A DNA stretch of 64,000 nt, taken from positions 15,656,247 to 15,720,246 of the forward strand of contig CM055319.2 of assembly GCA_029255685.2 (NCBI GenBank). The letters run 5' to 3'. How positions within the stretch are numbered: position 1 is the first letter of the stretch; every line of letters starts with the position of its first letter. Below are positions 46,019 through 58,775 of this stretch, piece by piece. The position numbers and the translations under genes are program-made. Source of the DNA: Silene conica. Lineage: Eukaryota; Streptophyta; Magnoliopsida; Caryophyllales; Caryophyllaceae. Under the pieces are notes generated by a model. That model was not told the origin of the DNA, searched no databases, and was given only the letters and a program-made list of their open reading frames with translations.

Positions 46019-48780
46019 CTGTAACAGAGGCAAGAACAAGTCGAAAAGGAAGAACAGTACACCTAGCCAAAAATAAAGATTCAAGTCTGAATATGACGAG
46101 ATGGATGTCTGACAAAGTAAACCCACGCCTTCACAAGGAGTTTTTATTCCGTGACTTCTATTCCCTGACTCCATGCTTGTCTAATATCCCAGGCACTGCC
46201 CACGCAATATCTCAATTCCAGCAGTAGAATGCTACTCGGCCGTGTTCAAGCTAACTGCCACTACAGTAGGGCCAGAACAACCAGCTACTCTACTTTCAGC
46301 AACAGAAATTCCCAATACCTGCAGCACAAACATACCAGAACAGTGTGGATTTGCCAATCCCCACTGACCTACTATATGTTCCGCTATAGCCTATCAACCT
46401 GGGCTTGCTTATTCATTGTTGCAGACCTAATTACAACCCCATCAGCCCCGTAGCAATCAAAACCGCTACTCTTCTGCTCTTCCCCATACAGCCTTTAACA
46501 TACTCTGCCAAACGCGACTGCTCTTCCCCATACAGCCTTTGACAGACCAGAATGCCAGTCACCTGCAACTTCATTGCAAAAAAAAAACAGTTGTACTGCC
46601 TCTATCAGTTTGTAGACATCCAAAAAACTCCTGCACATACGGTTTATCAGCTGTTGCTGGTGTTGCCAGCAACTCTGAACCACAGTCTGTACATACCCAG
46701 CAAATGCAGACCCACGTCCCTGCTCCTCTACTACCCCTGATAACTCAAAACCAACGACCAGAAACTCTTGCGCACTTGTTGCTGACTCCTTAAAGTAAGT
46801 ATATCTCTTTTTAATAAAAGGCTCCCCAAACTATAAATAAAGAAAGGCAGATTAAAGTAAAAGCTACCTCGTATCTCCACAGCTTTTGTATTGTTGTAAT
46901 TTTTATTATTACACCCAAGAGGAGAGTAAAGAAACAGAAAGAGAATTCATTCCTGTGTATTACACCCGGTATTCCTTAAATGAGGTAGGTAGGAACTAGA
47001 AGGCCCATGGTAAATGAAAGTTATATAAAGAGAACACAAACCAGGCGCCGGCTGGAGTCATGAAAGACCTTTATTCTGAAATGAGATAAGATGATAAAAA
47101 AGTAAAGCATGTGAAAAAGGCAGGGTTGGTCTTAACATGAATTGATGCGACATTCTTCTAAAACTAAAATGCCAAATCCAAGAGGTCAATAGGCCAATAA
47201 TCCATAAATGGCATCCTTCTCTCTATCGCGTACCTATAAAAAGTAGGGAGAGGAGAGCGCTTATATTTAGAACAAGGGCACAAGACATAAAGGTCAGCAC
47301 CATCAGTTTCTTATGGTATCGGCTGGCTGTATGACGTAGCGTAAAGGTTCGATTTAAGACCAACCCTGTCTTTTTCAGTTGTCCTAGAATGAAGGAGCGA
47401 GCCTATAACTTTTTTAATCTTTCTCGAGAAACCTCGCCGAGTGAGCTTAGTCAGCTTTCTTACTCCTTAACTTCTCGCTCGATCAGAGGGTCTTTGACCA
47501 TAGACAACGGTTTAATTTAACTATCAGCTATAGAAGTAGTAGGAGGCGCTTTTTACATTTATTTAATTTAGTTTCTTATTGTTCGAAAGTTGAAAGTCAA
47601 GGAGGCTGCTATTTGAATTATAATAGAATGAAAATTCACACCCTTTTTATAAAGAAAAAATGAAATAGCTAAAAGCAAGTCTCCATTCCCAATGCTAAGA
47701 GAAAGTTTCCACAGTCCCAGGAGCTTTCGACCGGCGGAAAGCAAAGAAAGAGAGGTATATATATACATAGTAGTTGCTGCTCACCTATCTGCAGCATCAG
47801 ATGCACAGGCCCAGCGCTGCCTCAGCCCTGCATCATCTCTGCCAATGTACAGATTAAAAGACCTGCATAAACCAGTTCATTCTACCAACCAATCTGCAAA
47901 CAGAATACTGAATGCAGACCGTCTATCAACTAAATGGACTGTTGGAACCCAATTCTGCACAATTAGATAAGAGCAGCTTCAAAACGCTACTCTGCCTCTA
48001 AATTTGCCAGTCTCTACTCTGTCGTACCCATGTCGTGGTGGTTAGACCACTGCACAGGACACGAACACACAGTTCCCGAAAACAAAATAGGAACTACTGC
48101 TAGAATGTCAGAAACTACGTCCCAGCGACTCCAATTATTCCCATTAAACCAAATCATTAATAACAAGAAAAAATACCAACTCAGTAAGTGTAGCTATTAA
48201 GCAACTAGAAAATTATTTCTATTTTAGATCGACACAACGATTTCACTATAATTTAGTATCAAATCTCCATTATCACAGTAAAATTGGGTAGCAAAAAATG
48301 AACAAATATTTAATAATTAATGGGTAATTCACAATATGGAGCAGAACGACGAGTAAATGAGAAATTTCGGCGTGAATTGGTGATCTCTGAATCGTAAACC
48401 CCTCTATTAAGTCACATAAACCCTAAAATAGTTAATTAACACTGAACCAACACTCTTATTAACAAATTGATAAACATAAACCCTAACAAAAGATAATTAT
48501 TAATCGAAAAAAGAATAAACCCTAATAATAACAATGAATTTAATTAAAAACATAAACAAATTAACACTGGATTTGCTTACCTAATATCCAAAAAATAGAA
48601 GGAAGGTCAAATTCTGGCGAGTTGACACGGTGGTGATGAGGCACGCGGTGGTGGTGAGGCCGAATGGCGGAGAGGCGCGACAAGGATGATGATTTTTGTG
48701 ATTATAATTGGTAAAGGGTTATGCAGAGTGAGGTAGTCGCGTAGTAAGGTTATTAGAGAAGGAGAGTGATGAAGGTCTTT
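46019..48780. other. Interior of the CACTA-like element, unassigned
   Basis: No protein domain recognised. An inverted pair, CAGGGTTGGTCTTAA near 47120 and its complement near 47355, is visible. The stretch 47390-47520 has a different, more GC-balanced texture reminiscent of organellar DNA, but this cannot be shown here. Confidence 0.35.
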
Positions 48781-48926
48781 TGCTGCGCTTTTTTGTAGGT
48801 TTTTACTTTTTCTTTATTCTTTTTTCCATTAATATTAAGGACGGGGGTAATTAGTACATTTATTTGCTGCTATTTGGATAAAAAGCCGCAAATAGAGAGC
48901 AGCAAATAAATATTTTTCTACTAGTA

Positions 48927-50560
48927 TGTTGAAGTACTTTCGGTCATGTGTAAAGTGAGACGCCTGTTATCATGATTTTAGAAAATAGTTAGTAGAATGT
49001 GTGTACAAAGCTAGAAGTTGTAGGTGGAATAGGAACATTGGGATTAGTATTATGTTAACTGATGGACGAACTGGGCAGAAGAAGAAAAATTGAGGGTTTA
49101 GGGAAAGATGTCCAATCTTGAGTTGGGAGTGATGTTTTGGAGATTAGATGCGGGAATTGAAAGGAATGTGGATGTGCGGTAATGTGGAAGAGTTAAGATA
49201 ATGGTTATGTCTAGTGCTTGGTGATATATGGAGGAGGGGGTACGAAATTAGTGAAGGTATAATTGATAGTGTGCAAGAGGCTTTGATATATGTAGGGTGA
49301 TGAAGGTTATGGTTGTAGTTAGCTACCGGAGAGAGAAGATGATGATAATGAGAGAGAATCATTAAGAATCTAGTATAAAGCAAGAAGGGACGCTTATCTT
49401 ATGATGGGTCGGATGCGGCGAATGGAGTTTTATGGGTTTTGCATACGGGGGTATACGTGGAAATTGAGTTTAGTATAGCATAACGGATGAAATTGTGGCT
49501 GGTAAAGGTGGTGTGATGGTAATATGTAGTTTATATGTATGTTTATGAAGGGAGGTTGTGGAGGTGTATTGTTGCGATAGTATTGACAGCTTTGTGTGGC
49601 AACACTTATGAGCGTGAGTAGGTTTTGAGGACAAAGGTCCATATTAGGGTGGTAAAATGTAACAGTTCCTTTTAAGGCGTACGTGGTTGGTGGATTGTGT
49701 TGGTAGTGGATTTGGGTGTGTGATGTAAAAGTAATTCGGAGTTGACAACACTTATAGGATTGCAGTCGATGGTAGGATAGCTTTAGGTGAACTATATTAT
49801 GGTTTGTGTTGGCATTGCTTGGCGACTTAGTGTTGAGGAGGGAGGGTGAGAGTCGAGTGGTGTAGTTAGCTGAATGCTATGTTTGTATGTCGTAAGGTTA
49901 TAAGGACGTAACCTATTTCCTTTAGGGGGATAAGAGATGATCGCGTTATGTATTATAAGCTTTTCTGTTAGTTATATAAGTTTGATATATGTTTTATCCT
50001 TGTGGTGCCTTGCGCATCTTGGAGATGCAGTGTCTCGAGCTTGTAAGAGTTGGGTGTGGTTTGCACATTCATGGGATGTGGTGTTTGTTTTTTTGCAAGA
50101 TGTCATTAGAGTTATATTGTACTTCTAGATGATCGTGCGTCAAGTTCTAAGTTTTGTGAGTCAGTGGAAAAAGTCTGTGTATAAAAAGTTTACATAGGTC
50201 CTATTGTGGTTTGCACATCTTCGGGATGTGGTGAATTCCTGTTGTCTAATGTCTTCATTGTCATTGCGGAGTAAGAAGTAAAGGTAAGTATTGTCGTACC
50301 GCAGTTTTGGGGTGTTGTAAGTCGTGTCTTTTCAGGTTGATTGTGAACTTCGAGGACGAAGTTCGTTCAAATGGAGAAAGATTGTAACACCTCTCTATTT
50401 CGTGTGGTTGTCACAACATGAAGGCATAGTGCTGTTTTGAAGGTAATGGGCATGTGTCTGAGTTAGCCTGTAACACGTAATGACATGTTAGTGTTGGTCT
50501 TTCTTTTCAAGTCGGTAGTTGTGAAGTTCGAGGACAAAGTTCGTTTTAAGGGGGAAAGAC
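48927..50560 (+). other. Internal remnant of the degenerate gypsy element
   Basis: G-rich on the plus strand with no coding domain. GTGGTTTGCACAT occurs near 50056 and again near 50201. It ends with two successive pre-LTR blocks containing GAGGACGAAGTTCG and GAGGACAAAGTTCG. Confidence 0.5.
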
Positions 50561-50579
50561 CGTAACAACCCTCCCTTGT

Positions 50580-51137
50580 TGTAACAACCCGACCCGCCAC
50601 CGTCGTAACACAAACCCAATAAGATGGGTGTACACTTTTGGGCCCGTTAATTGTCCTCACTTAAGCGCAAAAGTACAAGGCCTTGTTACTAAGTGGTGGG
50701 TGGAAGCTATTATAAACATATCAATAACCTCACATTCTACCGATGTGGAACAAATCTCCAGCTCTCATACTCTTGGGTGTTACAAACTCCCCCACTTAAA
50801 GAACACAACGTCCTCACTGTGCCTCAAACTTGACCATAGCCAAGCCCAGAATCCTCCCCCACTAGGTGGGTGACCCGGGTACTCCCGACCACAGGTTCAC
50901 CACACGGTCGCAGGGTCGCTCTGATACCATTTGTAACAACCCGATCCGCCATCGTCGTAACACAAGCCCGATAAGATGAGTGTGCACTTTTGGGCCCGTT
51001 AATTGTCCTCACTTAAGCCCAAAAGCACAAGGCCTTCTTACTAAGTGGTGGATGGAAGCTATTATAAACATATCACTAGCCTCATATTCTACCAATGTGG
51101 GACAAATCTCTAGCTCTCATACTCTTGGGGTGTTACA
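50580..51137 (-). mobile_element. Complete TRIM element
   Basis: LTRs 50580-50784 and 50932-51137, each TGTAACA...TGTTACA in plus view. In minus sense the primer site TGGTATCAGAG follows the right-hand LTR and AAGTGGGGGAGTT precedes the left-hand one. The target duplication CTTGT is at 50575-50579 and 51138-51142. The 147-bp internal domain has no coding capacity. The related LTR at 43672 has the uninterrupted site CCCTTGTAGATG. Confidence 0.93.
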
Positions 51138-52264
51138 CTTGTAGATGATGGGTTGTGACTCAACTTGGTCGAGTAAGTTTAACTCGACCAAGTAAGTGTA
51201 ACTCGACCGAGTGGGTCTGACTCGGTCGAGTAGGTCTTTCCGAGAGTTGGGATGCGGTTAAATATATAAGTAAATTCGGAAAATTATAATTACTTTTACC
51301 CTAATCAGAAATCAATAAACCCTCATTCCCTTCACCCCCTTCCTCTCAAACTCCTTCGAAGCTCTTAGGAAGAGTCTAGAAGCACTGATCATCTAGCCTA
51401 GTCCGTGTTTATCAAGTAAGTGTCATCTTATCGTGTAATTGTCATAAATATTGGATATGGTTAGTGAGTAATCGTTATGTATATGTTCTTAGGAGGAGGA
51501 TTTCTAGAAGAGCGTTGGTAAAACGATTATGGATTTGCATCTTGATGTGATTGTTTAAGGTAGGGTCTCCCTACTCAGTTATCTATTATGTAATTGTGAC
51601 GGTATCTCTGATATATTGTGACGATGTTATTGTTGTGCTATAAGAGTTATATCACCTGTGGTTACGAGATGAGATTTGGAAACATATGTGTGGGACCGTT
51701 GCGAGAAACGACTCTCACTCCTACGATCCCTCTTCGTGAGACCCGCCACGGAGGGGATGTGCACATTAATGATCTTGGTACCGCTTATCACGACCAAGTG
51801 GGGGTTGATTGTGCATTTGTGGGACTACAGGTCGCCACTGTGAGATGATTGGTTATTGGTGATATATCAGCATGCTATGCTATAAGACTTTTGTACTTGT
51901 TCTTGATTTTGATCCTAACGATATTGCGTATACAGTAACTGACGAATGTGGTTTGTGCGCTGTGATGATCCATGTAATGGTGAGCAGGTTTTCAGGCACG
52001 ACATGATTGTTGATGTCTGATTGCTTGGGGAAGGATGGGACTTCACTTAGTTTTCTGATCTAGCCGTGCCGTAGTTTCTTTATCTTCCGCAGTCACTTCT
52101 TTTATTTGGTTGTATCAGACATTGTTATACTTAGAATTTATTCTAAACTTTAATAAAGGTTACATTATTGTTTATCTTGATATTATACCTCAGGAAACTG
52201 AGATGGTAGCACTTTCATGGTCTGATGGTCCTTCCTAAAGGTCTTGGAATACGAGGGTGTTACA

Positions 52265-52600
52265 GTCAAACTCCCGCTGTTACGTGTGAGTGGCCGTGTG
52301 TTAGGAGCTGTTTTTTGCTCTTATAACCGCCTCTAATTTGCTATAAATAGAGGGTCTCACCTTCTCTCAACACATCTTATTTCTACTAACTCTCTCATAC
52401 ATTCTCCTCTGTTCTCTATTCTGAAAAATGTTTCTAGGTGAAGCTTTCCGAAATCGTTTCAGTGCTCCCAGTCTCGAGTGGGCGTGCTAGAGTGCAGTAG
52501 CGTATGTCCTTGGGGAGCTACCGGTAATCTGCTGATCACCACGACAATCGTACCTAGGGATGGCAATGGGTTGGATATGGATGGGGTGGAGCTATATCCA
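52265..52600. other. Unassigned segment with a TATA-like box
   Basis: GCTATAAATAGAGGG near 52340 resembles a promoter core, followed by a C/T-rich leader-like stretch. GGGATGGCAATGGGT at about 52558 resembles the end of some plant hAT elements. The source is unclear; it may be the start of an LTR cut by the solo LTR that follows. Confidence 0.35.
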
Positions 52601-54138
52601 TGATGCGTGTCTATATATTTTATGATGTTTTACATCTAATTTAACACGCATTTTAGCGCTCATTTACGATGTTTTAGTCTTTATTTCCCAACAATTGTCT
52701 ACTTTCATGTTTTTATGCTCTTTTGCAGAATTATGCGGAAAAGAGGCGATTTTATACCAAATTGCTACCCTCAGGATTTTTGCATAACCAAGGAACGAGG
52801 AAGAGTCAACCTAAAGCGCAAACCAAGGACCAAAAGATCAAGTTGAGACAAATTCAAGGCTGACACACAGGAAAACCGCTCGACCGACCGACTACCCTGG
52901 TCGGTCGACCGGAACACCTGTTATCTCGACCCAGATTTAAACTTACGAAGACTGAAGTCCACTAGGCCCGATAACCGGTCGACCGACCGCATCACCTGGT
53001 CGGTCGACCAAGGCGTAGTTCCAGAAATCTCCGCAAAGCCCATACACGGATTAGGTTAATGATAATTGCCCTTGTAATCGCCTACTTAAGAAGACCTCGG
53101 GATTAGAGCTTTGAAGAATAATCATCTTAGCATCTGATTACTTTCCACGCGAATTCAATAAAGTTTCTTTCTTTCTGCCCAAATCCTTATTCGGTAATTC
53201 TCCTTTGATTTCTGTTTTGATATTGTTATCTTTATAGAATTATTAGCATCCGGTTTAGTATAGAATCCCAAAGCCTTTATTGTTATCATATGTTTAGATT
53301 AATGTTCGCTATGAATTCTGTTTTTATTACTGTTATCATCGTTATTATCATAGTTATGAGTAGCTAATTGCATATGTTAGGATGGTAAGGAGTAATTTGC
53401 GTAGATGGTATAACACCCGAATCGACCTGTAGCAGACTTCTGGTCGGCCGACCAGCTTAACTGGTCGGCCGACCAGCTTAACTGGTCGGTCGACTGAGGT
53501 AGTTGGTCGGCCGACTTGGTTAGCTGGTCAGTCGACTGACCTCGCGCATGTTTTTAGTTCGTTTTGTTTCGTTAATTATAATAACCTATAATGAGACTAA
53601 AAGGAGACTTATAGGATGTTAGTAATGACTTACCCAAGGTTGAAAGATACGGGAAGGGCATTGGTTAACGCTTTAAGACGGCTAGGTTACTTAAGACTGA
53701 AAGGTATATATGTGATCTAGAATTTAAGAATCACCCTTATTGTTGACCCCCAATATTCGTGAGACCTAGGAACTAATAGCATAGGCCGAAATGAGCTATT
53801 AGGTATCATAGACCAAAAGGATATGTTACACCCCTTTCGCGACTGCAATACATGTTGACTTAGGATTTATACAATCGTAGCTTTTTACTACCCGAACATC
53901 CTAGCATTCGTTTTACTATAGTTTTATCTTTATCTTAATTTTCGTCTTCTTTCTGTCTTTATATTTAGACCTAGCATCAAATCAAATCAATCAAACCCCC
54001 AACTTGTTACCTTTAAACATCGACCTTAAACAATAAACATTCCCCACCTCCTTGTGGTTCGACCCTGACTTTCACTATCTATAGTTAAAGCTAGGAAATT
54101 ATAAATCTTATCTTTGATACCCACAACGACGGGTATCA
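52601..54138. mobile_element. Solo LTR with ATCCA duplication
   Basis: Begins TGATGCGTGTC and ends GACGGGTATCA, with ATCCA at 52596-52600 and 54139-54143. Length 1538 bp, no internal domain or second LTR. The TGATGCG/GGTATCA ends resemble Tat/Athila-group LTRs. It contains repeated GGTCGGTCGACC and GGTCGGCCGACC palindromes at 52870-53030 and 53435-53545. Confidence 0.85.
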
Positions 54139-54176
54139 ATCCATATCCATATCCATTTAATTTGTGGTCATCCATA

Positions 54177-55477
54177 TGTTGGAAACTAAGTTCCACATTT
54201 TATACTCATATCTAATGTGAGTTTTGTTTCTTTAAGTTTAGTCATAAAAACTTAAATGGATCTTATGCATGCAAGATGATATCATAAGATGAGATAGTCC
54301 TTACATTGGTTTTAGAAGTTTTATACTCAATAATCACCTATTACTTGAGTCTTCAAGCCACCGAAATTACCCTTGAACGATCTAACAAAAATCGTCTCCT
54401 AAAGGTGCGTATCAAGGACCCGATCTCAAACTATTACTAATTTTGTTACTAGAAAATTAGTATAAGTATACTAGAAATAATAACAATAATATTACTCTTA
54501 ATATTATTAGTATAGGAAATAATAATCTCCTTTGTAAAACTATTTTACTAGAAAACTAGTGAGAATGATGCTTTAGTTTGTGATGGGAATAAGCATACAC
54601 ATGATGCTTATCAAAAACTAGTGACAATATGAGGTATGTGTTGGTGTATATATAAAGAGCAAAGGTGAGCTCTTCTTTGATGTTTTGGCCGGCCAAAGGC
54701 CTTCAAAATGAAGCCAATGCATGCCTCTTACTCTTACACAAAAGCATACAATATGCCTTACACCTAAGGCTAGGCATGTAAGCTTTTGCATAATGTGTAA
54801 GAGTAGCTTATCACAACAATACACTACCTCACTAACACACTTCACACGGTCAAATGTGGTCTAATATGGACCCATTTTATCTTTGTCAATTGTGTTAATT
54901 TGTAACATGTCACACATGTCTCATAACACATGACCCAATTTGTTAATTGTGCAATTTTAACTATTAAAATTCATAATTTACAAATTTTATTACATTTAAA
55001 TAAATATACTAATAATTCGAAATTATTTTCGTAAAAATGTAATGTCATAATTTAATTACAACTCTTTGTAATTTTATGATCAACCGTGTTCATTCTCAAT
55101 TTAATCGTTTCCTAAACGAATAAATAAAACCGAGTAATAAAACAATTTTATTACCTTGACTTTTATTATTATTATAATCCCATTATAAAAATATTCGTCA
55201 TATAAAATTATTTCCAAAATTTCCAGTTATTAATTAATTTGTATCCAATACAATATTAATTAATTATTCCATTGAGACGGAATTCCCTAAAGATATGACC
55301 TTAAGGGATCAACTGATCACCACCATCATATGACGATAATGTCAAACTCTAGACAGCCAATCATTATCGATAAATGTTGATCAGTCGACTTTAAAAGAGT
55401 AACACTCCCAGTTGTGTTTCATTCAAATGAGTTTTAATTTCGTCAACACACTATTGTCGAGGACACTTCCTCCAACA
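54177..55477 (-). repeat. 3' LTR of copia element
   Basis: Very similar to 62205-63503 with few differences. Includes TTGGCCGGCCAAAG and a stretch of AT-rich DNA. The outer flank is CCATA. Confidence 0.88.
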
Positions 55478-58400
55478 ATCTCCCACTTGTCCGAGACAAG
55501 TGTGTGTTACCAATTCTCTTGCCCTATTACTATCTCCCACTCAATGCATGGCGTCCTCTCAGGTCGTGCCGGCAATTGATTAAAATCTAGAGTGGTTTAT
55601 CTCGATCTGGAGTTTATAACTACTGACCGGAATTATCTACCATAGATACCTTCCGAGCGTGGCCACGCATTTCTAGTTATTATTCTCCTCGAGTGGCCTA
55701 GAGATATTTCTCAACCCTGACAAGGGGTGGACAATTCCTAATCGACTTATTCCTTCCGGCTGGCCATAGTCCATCATAACCCAAAATATGTCCTTATAAA
55801 CCCCAGTTACGAAGGTGTTAGGACATAAATCAAAGTTAATCTGAAAACTATGCCACCTCAGAGAACAGTCATTAGTCCAAGAACTGACTCATGTGAAACA
55901 CGATAGATGCTCCCGCCACGACCAGGCAGTCTTTCAATAAGAGTACGCCAGAGCTCTATCAGCGGTCATTTGCCCGGCAAATGTATCTTAACATGTCTAT
56001 GCCTAGGTGATCGATTAGTCATCTCGTATGACTCTATGGCAATTGAACTCGCCATCAATCGCATCACACATCCGGTTGCATTGAGATGTCACCTCACTTA
56101 AGCAACTAGGGGCGAGGTCATGATAATTCAATTCACTTTAATGGAGTTCAATATGGTCTTACCATCCCATTTGAATTTTACTTGACCTTTCGTGAGTTAT
56201 AAATAACTCAAACAATTAGTGGATTACACCATCCAAGTGGTCAACCTTTGAACACCATTTAATTTACAATCAGCTTTAGGGTCTCTCGTTTACATCCCTT
56301 AAAATTGTAATTATCTTCATTTTGAGTAAACCAGGTTTACCACGGTTCGAGCGATCGTTCACTTTGCAGATCATATCCATACATTGATCTTTCCTCTGAA
56401 AGAGACAAGTCATTCTTATGACTAGCGAATAAGATTATGTGCATTGTGTAACTCCCAGCCACAGCAATGCCTTTACATAATTTGTGAACGTACACATTTT
56501 GTAGAATCTTGTGATGACCATGTAGTTAAAATACAAGTCATTGAGATGCATAGTCAATGAATGTAAGCAAAAGATTATCACAAATCTTTGCTTGGTTTCT
56601 TGGAACTTGAGTCGTTGCAAACCTTTTACTATACGACTAAGTTATCTTCCAAAATCTTGAATTTGTCTTTTATCTTCATTGGAGAATACTTTGACAATTG
56701 ATCAAGGTTTAATCATTGATTTAAAAACTTGCTCTACGGGTTGTCCTGTAAGCGGTGCGCATCCACTTTACACGATTATACTAATGGCGGAAACATTAGC
56801 GAATTTAAACATGTAAATATAGTACTTAAGGTTCGATAAATTTCCATGATCTCATCATGTTTATACTATCTTCATCTCCATGAACAACCTTAATACCTTA
56901 CAACCAAGACGTCTTTTACAATCTCAACCAAACATCCTATGTTCAATTAGATCTAATACATATCACTATGTTATCTAGAATCAAAAACTCGTGTACCTCT
57001 CATGAGTATCAATGCTTCATTCCAAACGAGCAATGAGTTATTTTAGATAACGTTTGCTCCCACTAAACTCTTGTTCTTGCCTGATTCTGAAGATCCTGAA
57101 GTCATACCCATGACTCAATAGCTTCAAATCCTGGAGCGAGAACTCCCACTGAACTTTTATTTAACCGTAAATCATAAAGCTCCCACTCAATTCAATGTTC
57201 CTTAACATTTAATGAATTGAAATGGTTGGGACTTCAACCATATGTGCTAATAGTCACATCCTTTTTCAAATACCCTTTTGAAAAAATGGTTATTGAGTTT
57301 ACTGAATTCATTCTCAATGAATTACCTTACTACTTTCGACAAAGTTACCCTTAACTTTGCAGACTGCTGGCATCCACATGTCAACGTATGCTTCTCCCAA
57401 TAAATCTCATTTATTAGCATGTATGTCTTATAAATTTCATGGTCTTTAGAATTTGCATTGACACATTTAGATCATCATCTAAATCCAAGAACCCTTTCTT
57501 GAGCCTTTGCAAAATCTTTTGAATAATTTTCTTCGAGTGTCCTCCCGTAGTTTCTATAAGAGTCTTTTCTTATGGTATACAATTTCTGTGTGTAGGAACT
57601 TTCAGTTCCCCACATTTATCTTATCTTGTACTGTACGAGGACTATATCATGGATCTTATCCATGTATAGAATTTTTCCTTACAAACTTCAAGAATTTATC
57701 TTTGAAGTATCCTCCAGGGCCGGGGCCGTTGGTATATAAGGCGTAGATTTTTACCAAACCGTAGATCTTATCCACAACCTTTGGGTTTATCCACAACTTT
57801 TGGGATGATAAGGCTTAGAATCTTATCCACAGCCTAATCTACCTTTTACAACCATAAGGTGTAGATTGCTCTTGAGATATAAGGCGTAGATTTTTACCAA
57901 ACCGTAGATCTTATCTACAACCTTTGGGCTTATCCACAACTTTTGGGATGATAAGGCGTAGAATCTTATCTACAGCCTAATCTACCTTTTACAACCTTAA
58001 ATCATAGATCCCATCCACAACTTAATCTTCCTTTTTATCTTTCACATAACCAAAACACAATAAATCCTACTATTCACTAATAGATCATATCCTTTGTGCT
58101 TTTCAAAATCATATGCTATTTGTGGCTTTTCAAATTTCTCCCACTCTATCTTTGTAATAATAATCCCATTTTATCACCAAAGATAGCTACTAAGGCCACA
58201 AGCAATGACTTTGATGTTGGTTTGTGTATCCTTATGGTTTATTACAGAAAATATTCAATTTAAAGCTTTAGATACTTTAGAATGGTTGATAATTTTGAAG
58301 TTGGTTTGTGTACCCTTATGACAACTTTTCCTCTTTAATTAAGTTCTTAACTTAATTTGATTTTGATTTGATTTGAATTGGGTATCCTATACCTATTCGG

Positions 58401-58775
58401 TTTCAATGGTTATACATTGAAATGTGACAATCAATTCTATTCTATGTTTAAGATTTGCAAGTGTTAAAACTAATTAAGAACATAAATATAAAACCAATAG
58501 TGACTTGGGTTGAAAACCAAGTCACCTCATTATCCAAAATACAACCAATTGTTTCAAGGATTAACATTTCCTCGTCCAACAAGGAAATAAAATACGGATT
58601 TTAAAATGTTCTTTCAACACTTGAAATAAAATAAGCAGGAAAAACAAAGCTCCTTGATCATCCTGAGTGGAGCTACTCTTAGTTCCATTGATCCATTATG
58701 CTTGATTTTTCTTTCCCTTATTTTTGTTTCCATGCCCTAATTCAAGTAAGAAGAGCATTTACATCACAACTTGTA
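55478..58775 (-). other. Non-coding 3' internal region of copia element
   Basis: 3.3 kb between gag and the 3' LTR where pol should be. It shows repeated CTCCCACT motifs and, at 57733-58010, a tandem duplication of about 145 bp with GGCGTAGATTTTTACCAAAC. No polymerase motif in any frame. Confidence 0.7.

Larger units (their letters stand above)
44105..48926. mobile_element. CACTA-like transposon with captured genes
   Basis: Perfect 28-bp terminal inverted repeats begin TACTAGTAGAAAAA and end TTTTTCTACTAGTA. Sub-terminal TTTGCTGCGTTTTTT-type motifs recur in both orientations at 44110-44400 and 48780-48910, as in CACTA elements, although the end base is T rather than C. No clear 3-bp target duplication. 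No transposase was recognised; the interior holds host gene pieces. Confidence 0.65.
43658..52264 (+). mobile_element. Degenerate gypsy element, twice invaded
   Basis: The 5' LTR fragment begins near 43658 and is cut short near 44000. The 3' LTR is 50561-52264, interrupted by a TRIM. Both share CTCCCTTGTAGATG, palindromic ACTCGGCCGAGT repeats, GGTCTTTCCGAGAGTTGGG and a block with ACCCTCATTCCCTTCA. GTTCGAGGACAAAGTTCG plus GGGGGAAAGAC precede the 3' LTR, as in gypsy elements. A second, similar pre-LTR block with TGTAACACC occurs at 50340-50390. No gag or pol survives in 48927-50560. Confidence 0.7.

Noticed and set aside
47305-47380. tRNA gene
   Set aside because: GGTTCGATTT resembles a T-loop, but no cloverleaf with matching acceptor stem could be drawn.
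47230-47760. Organellar (mitochondrial) DNA insertion
   Set aside because: The texture suggests it, but I cannot identify any mitochondrial gene. A search against plant mitochondrial genomes would decide.
49144-49642. Two minus-strand genes of 70-79 codons
   Set aside because: Low-complexity His/Pro/Ser readings antisense to G-rich degenerate gypsy sequence; no support.
54618-54845. 75-codon minus-strand gene repeated at 62584-62871
   Set aside because: Lies in the copia LTRs; repetition is due to the LTRs. It could be part of an LTR transcript, but no domain is seen.
55900-56101. 64-codon plus-strand frame
   Set aside because: In the non-coding copia interior on the antisense strand; no similarity.
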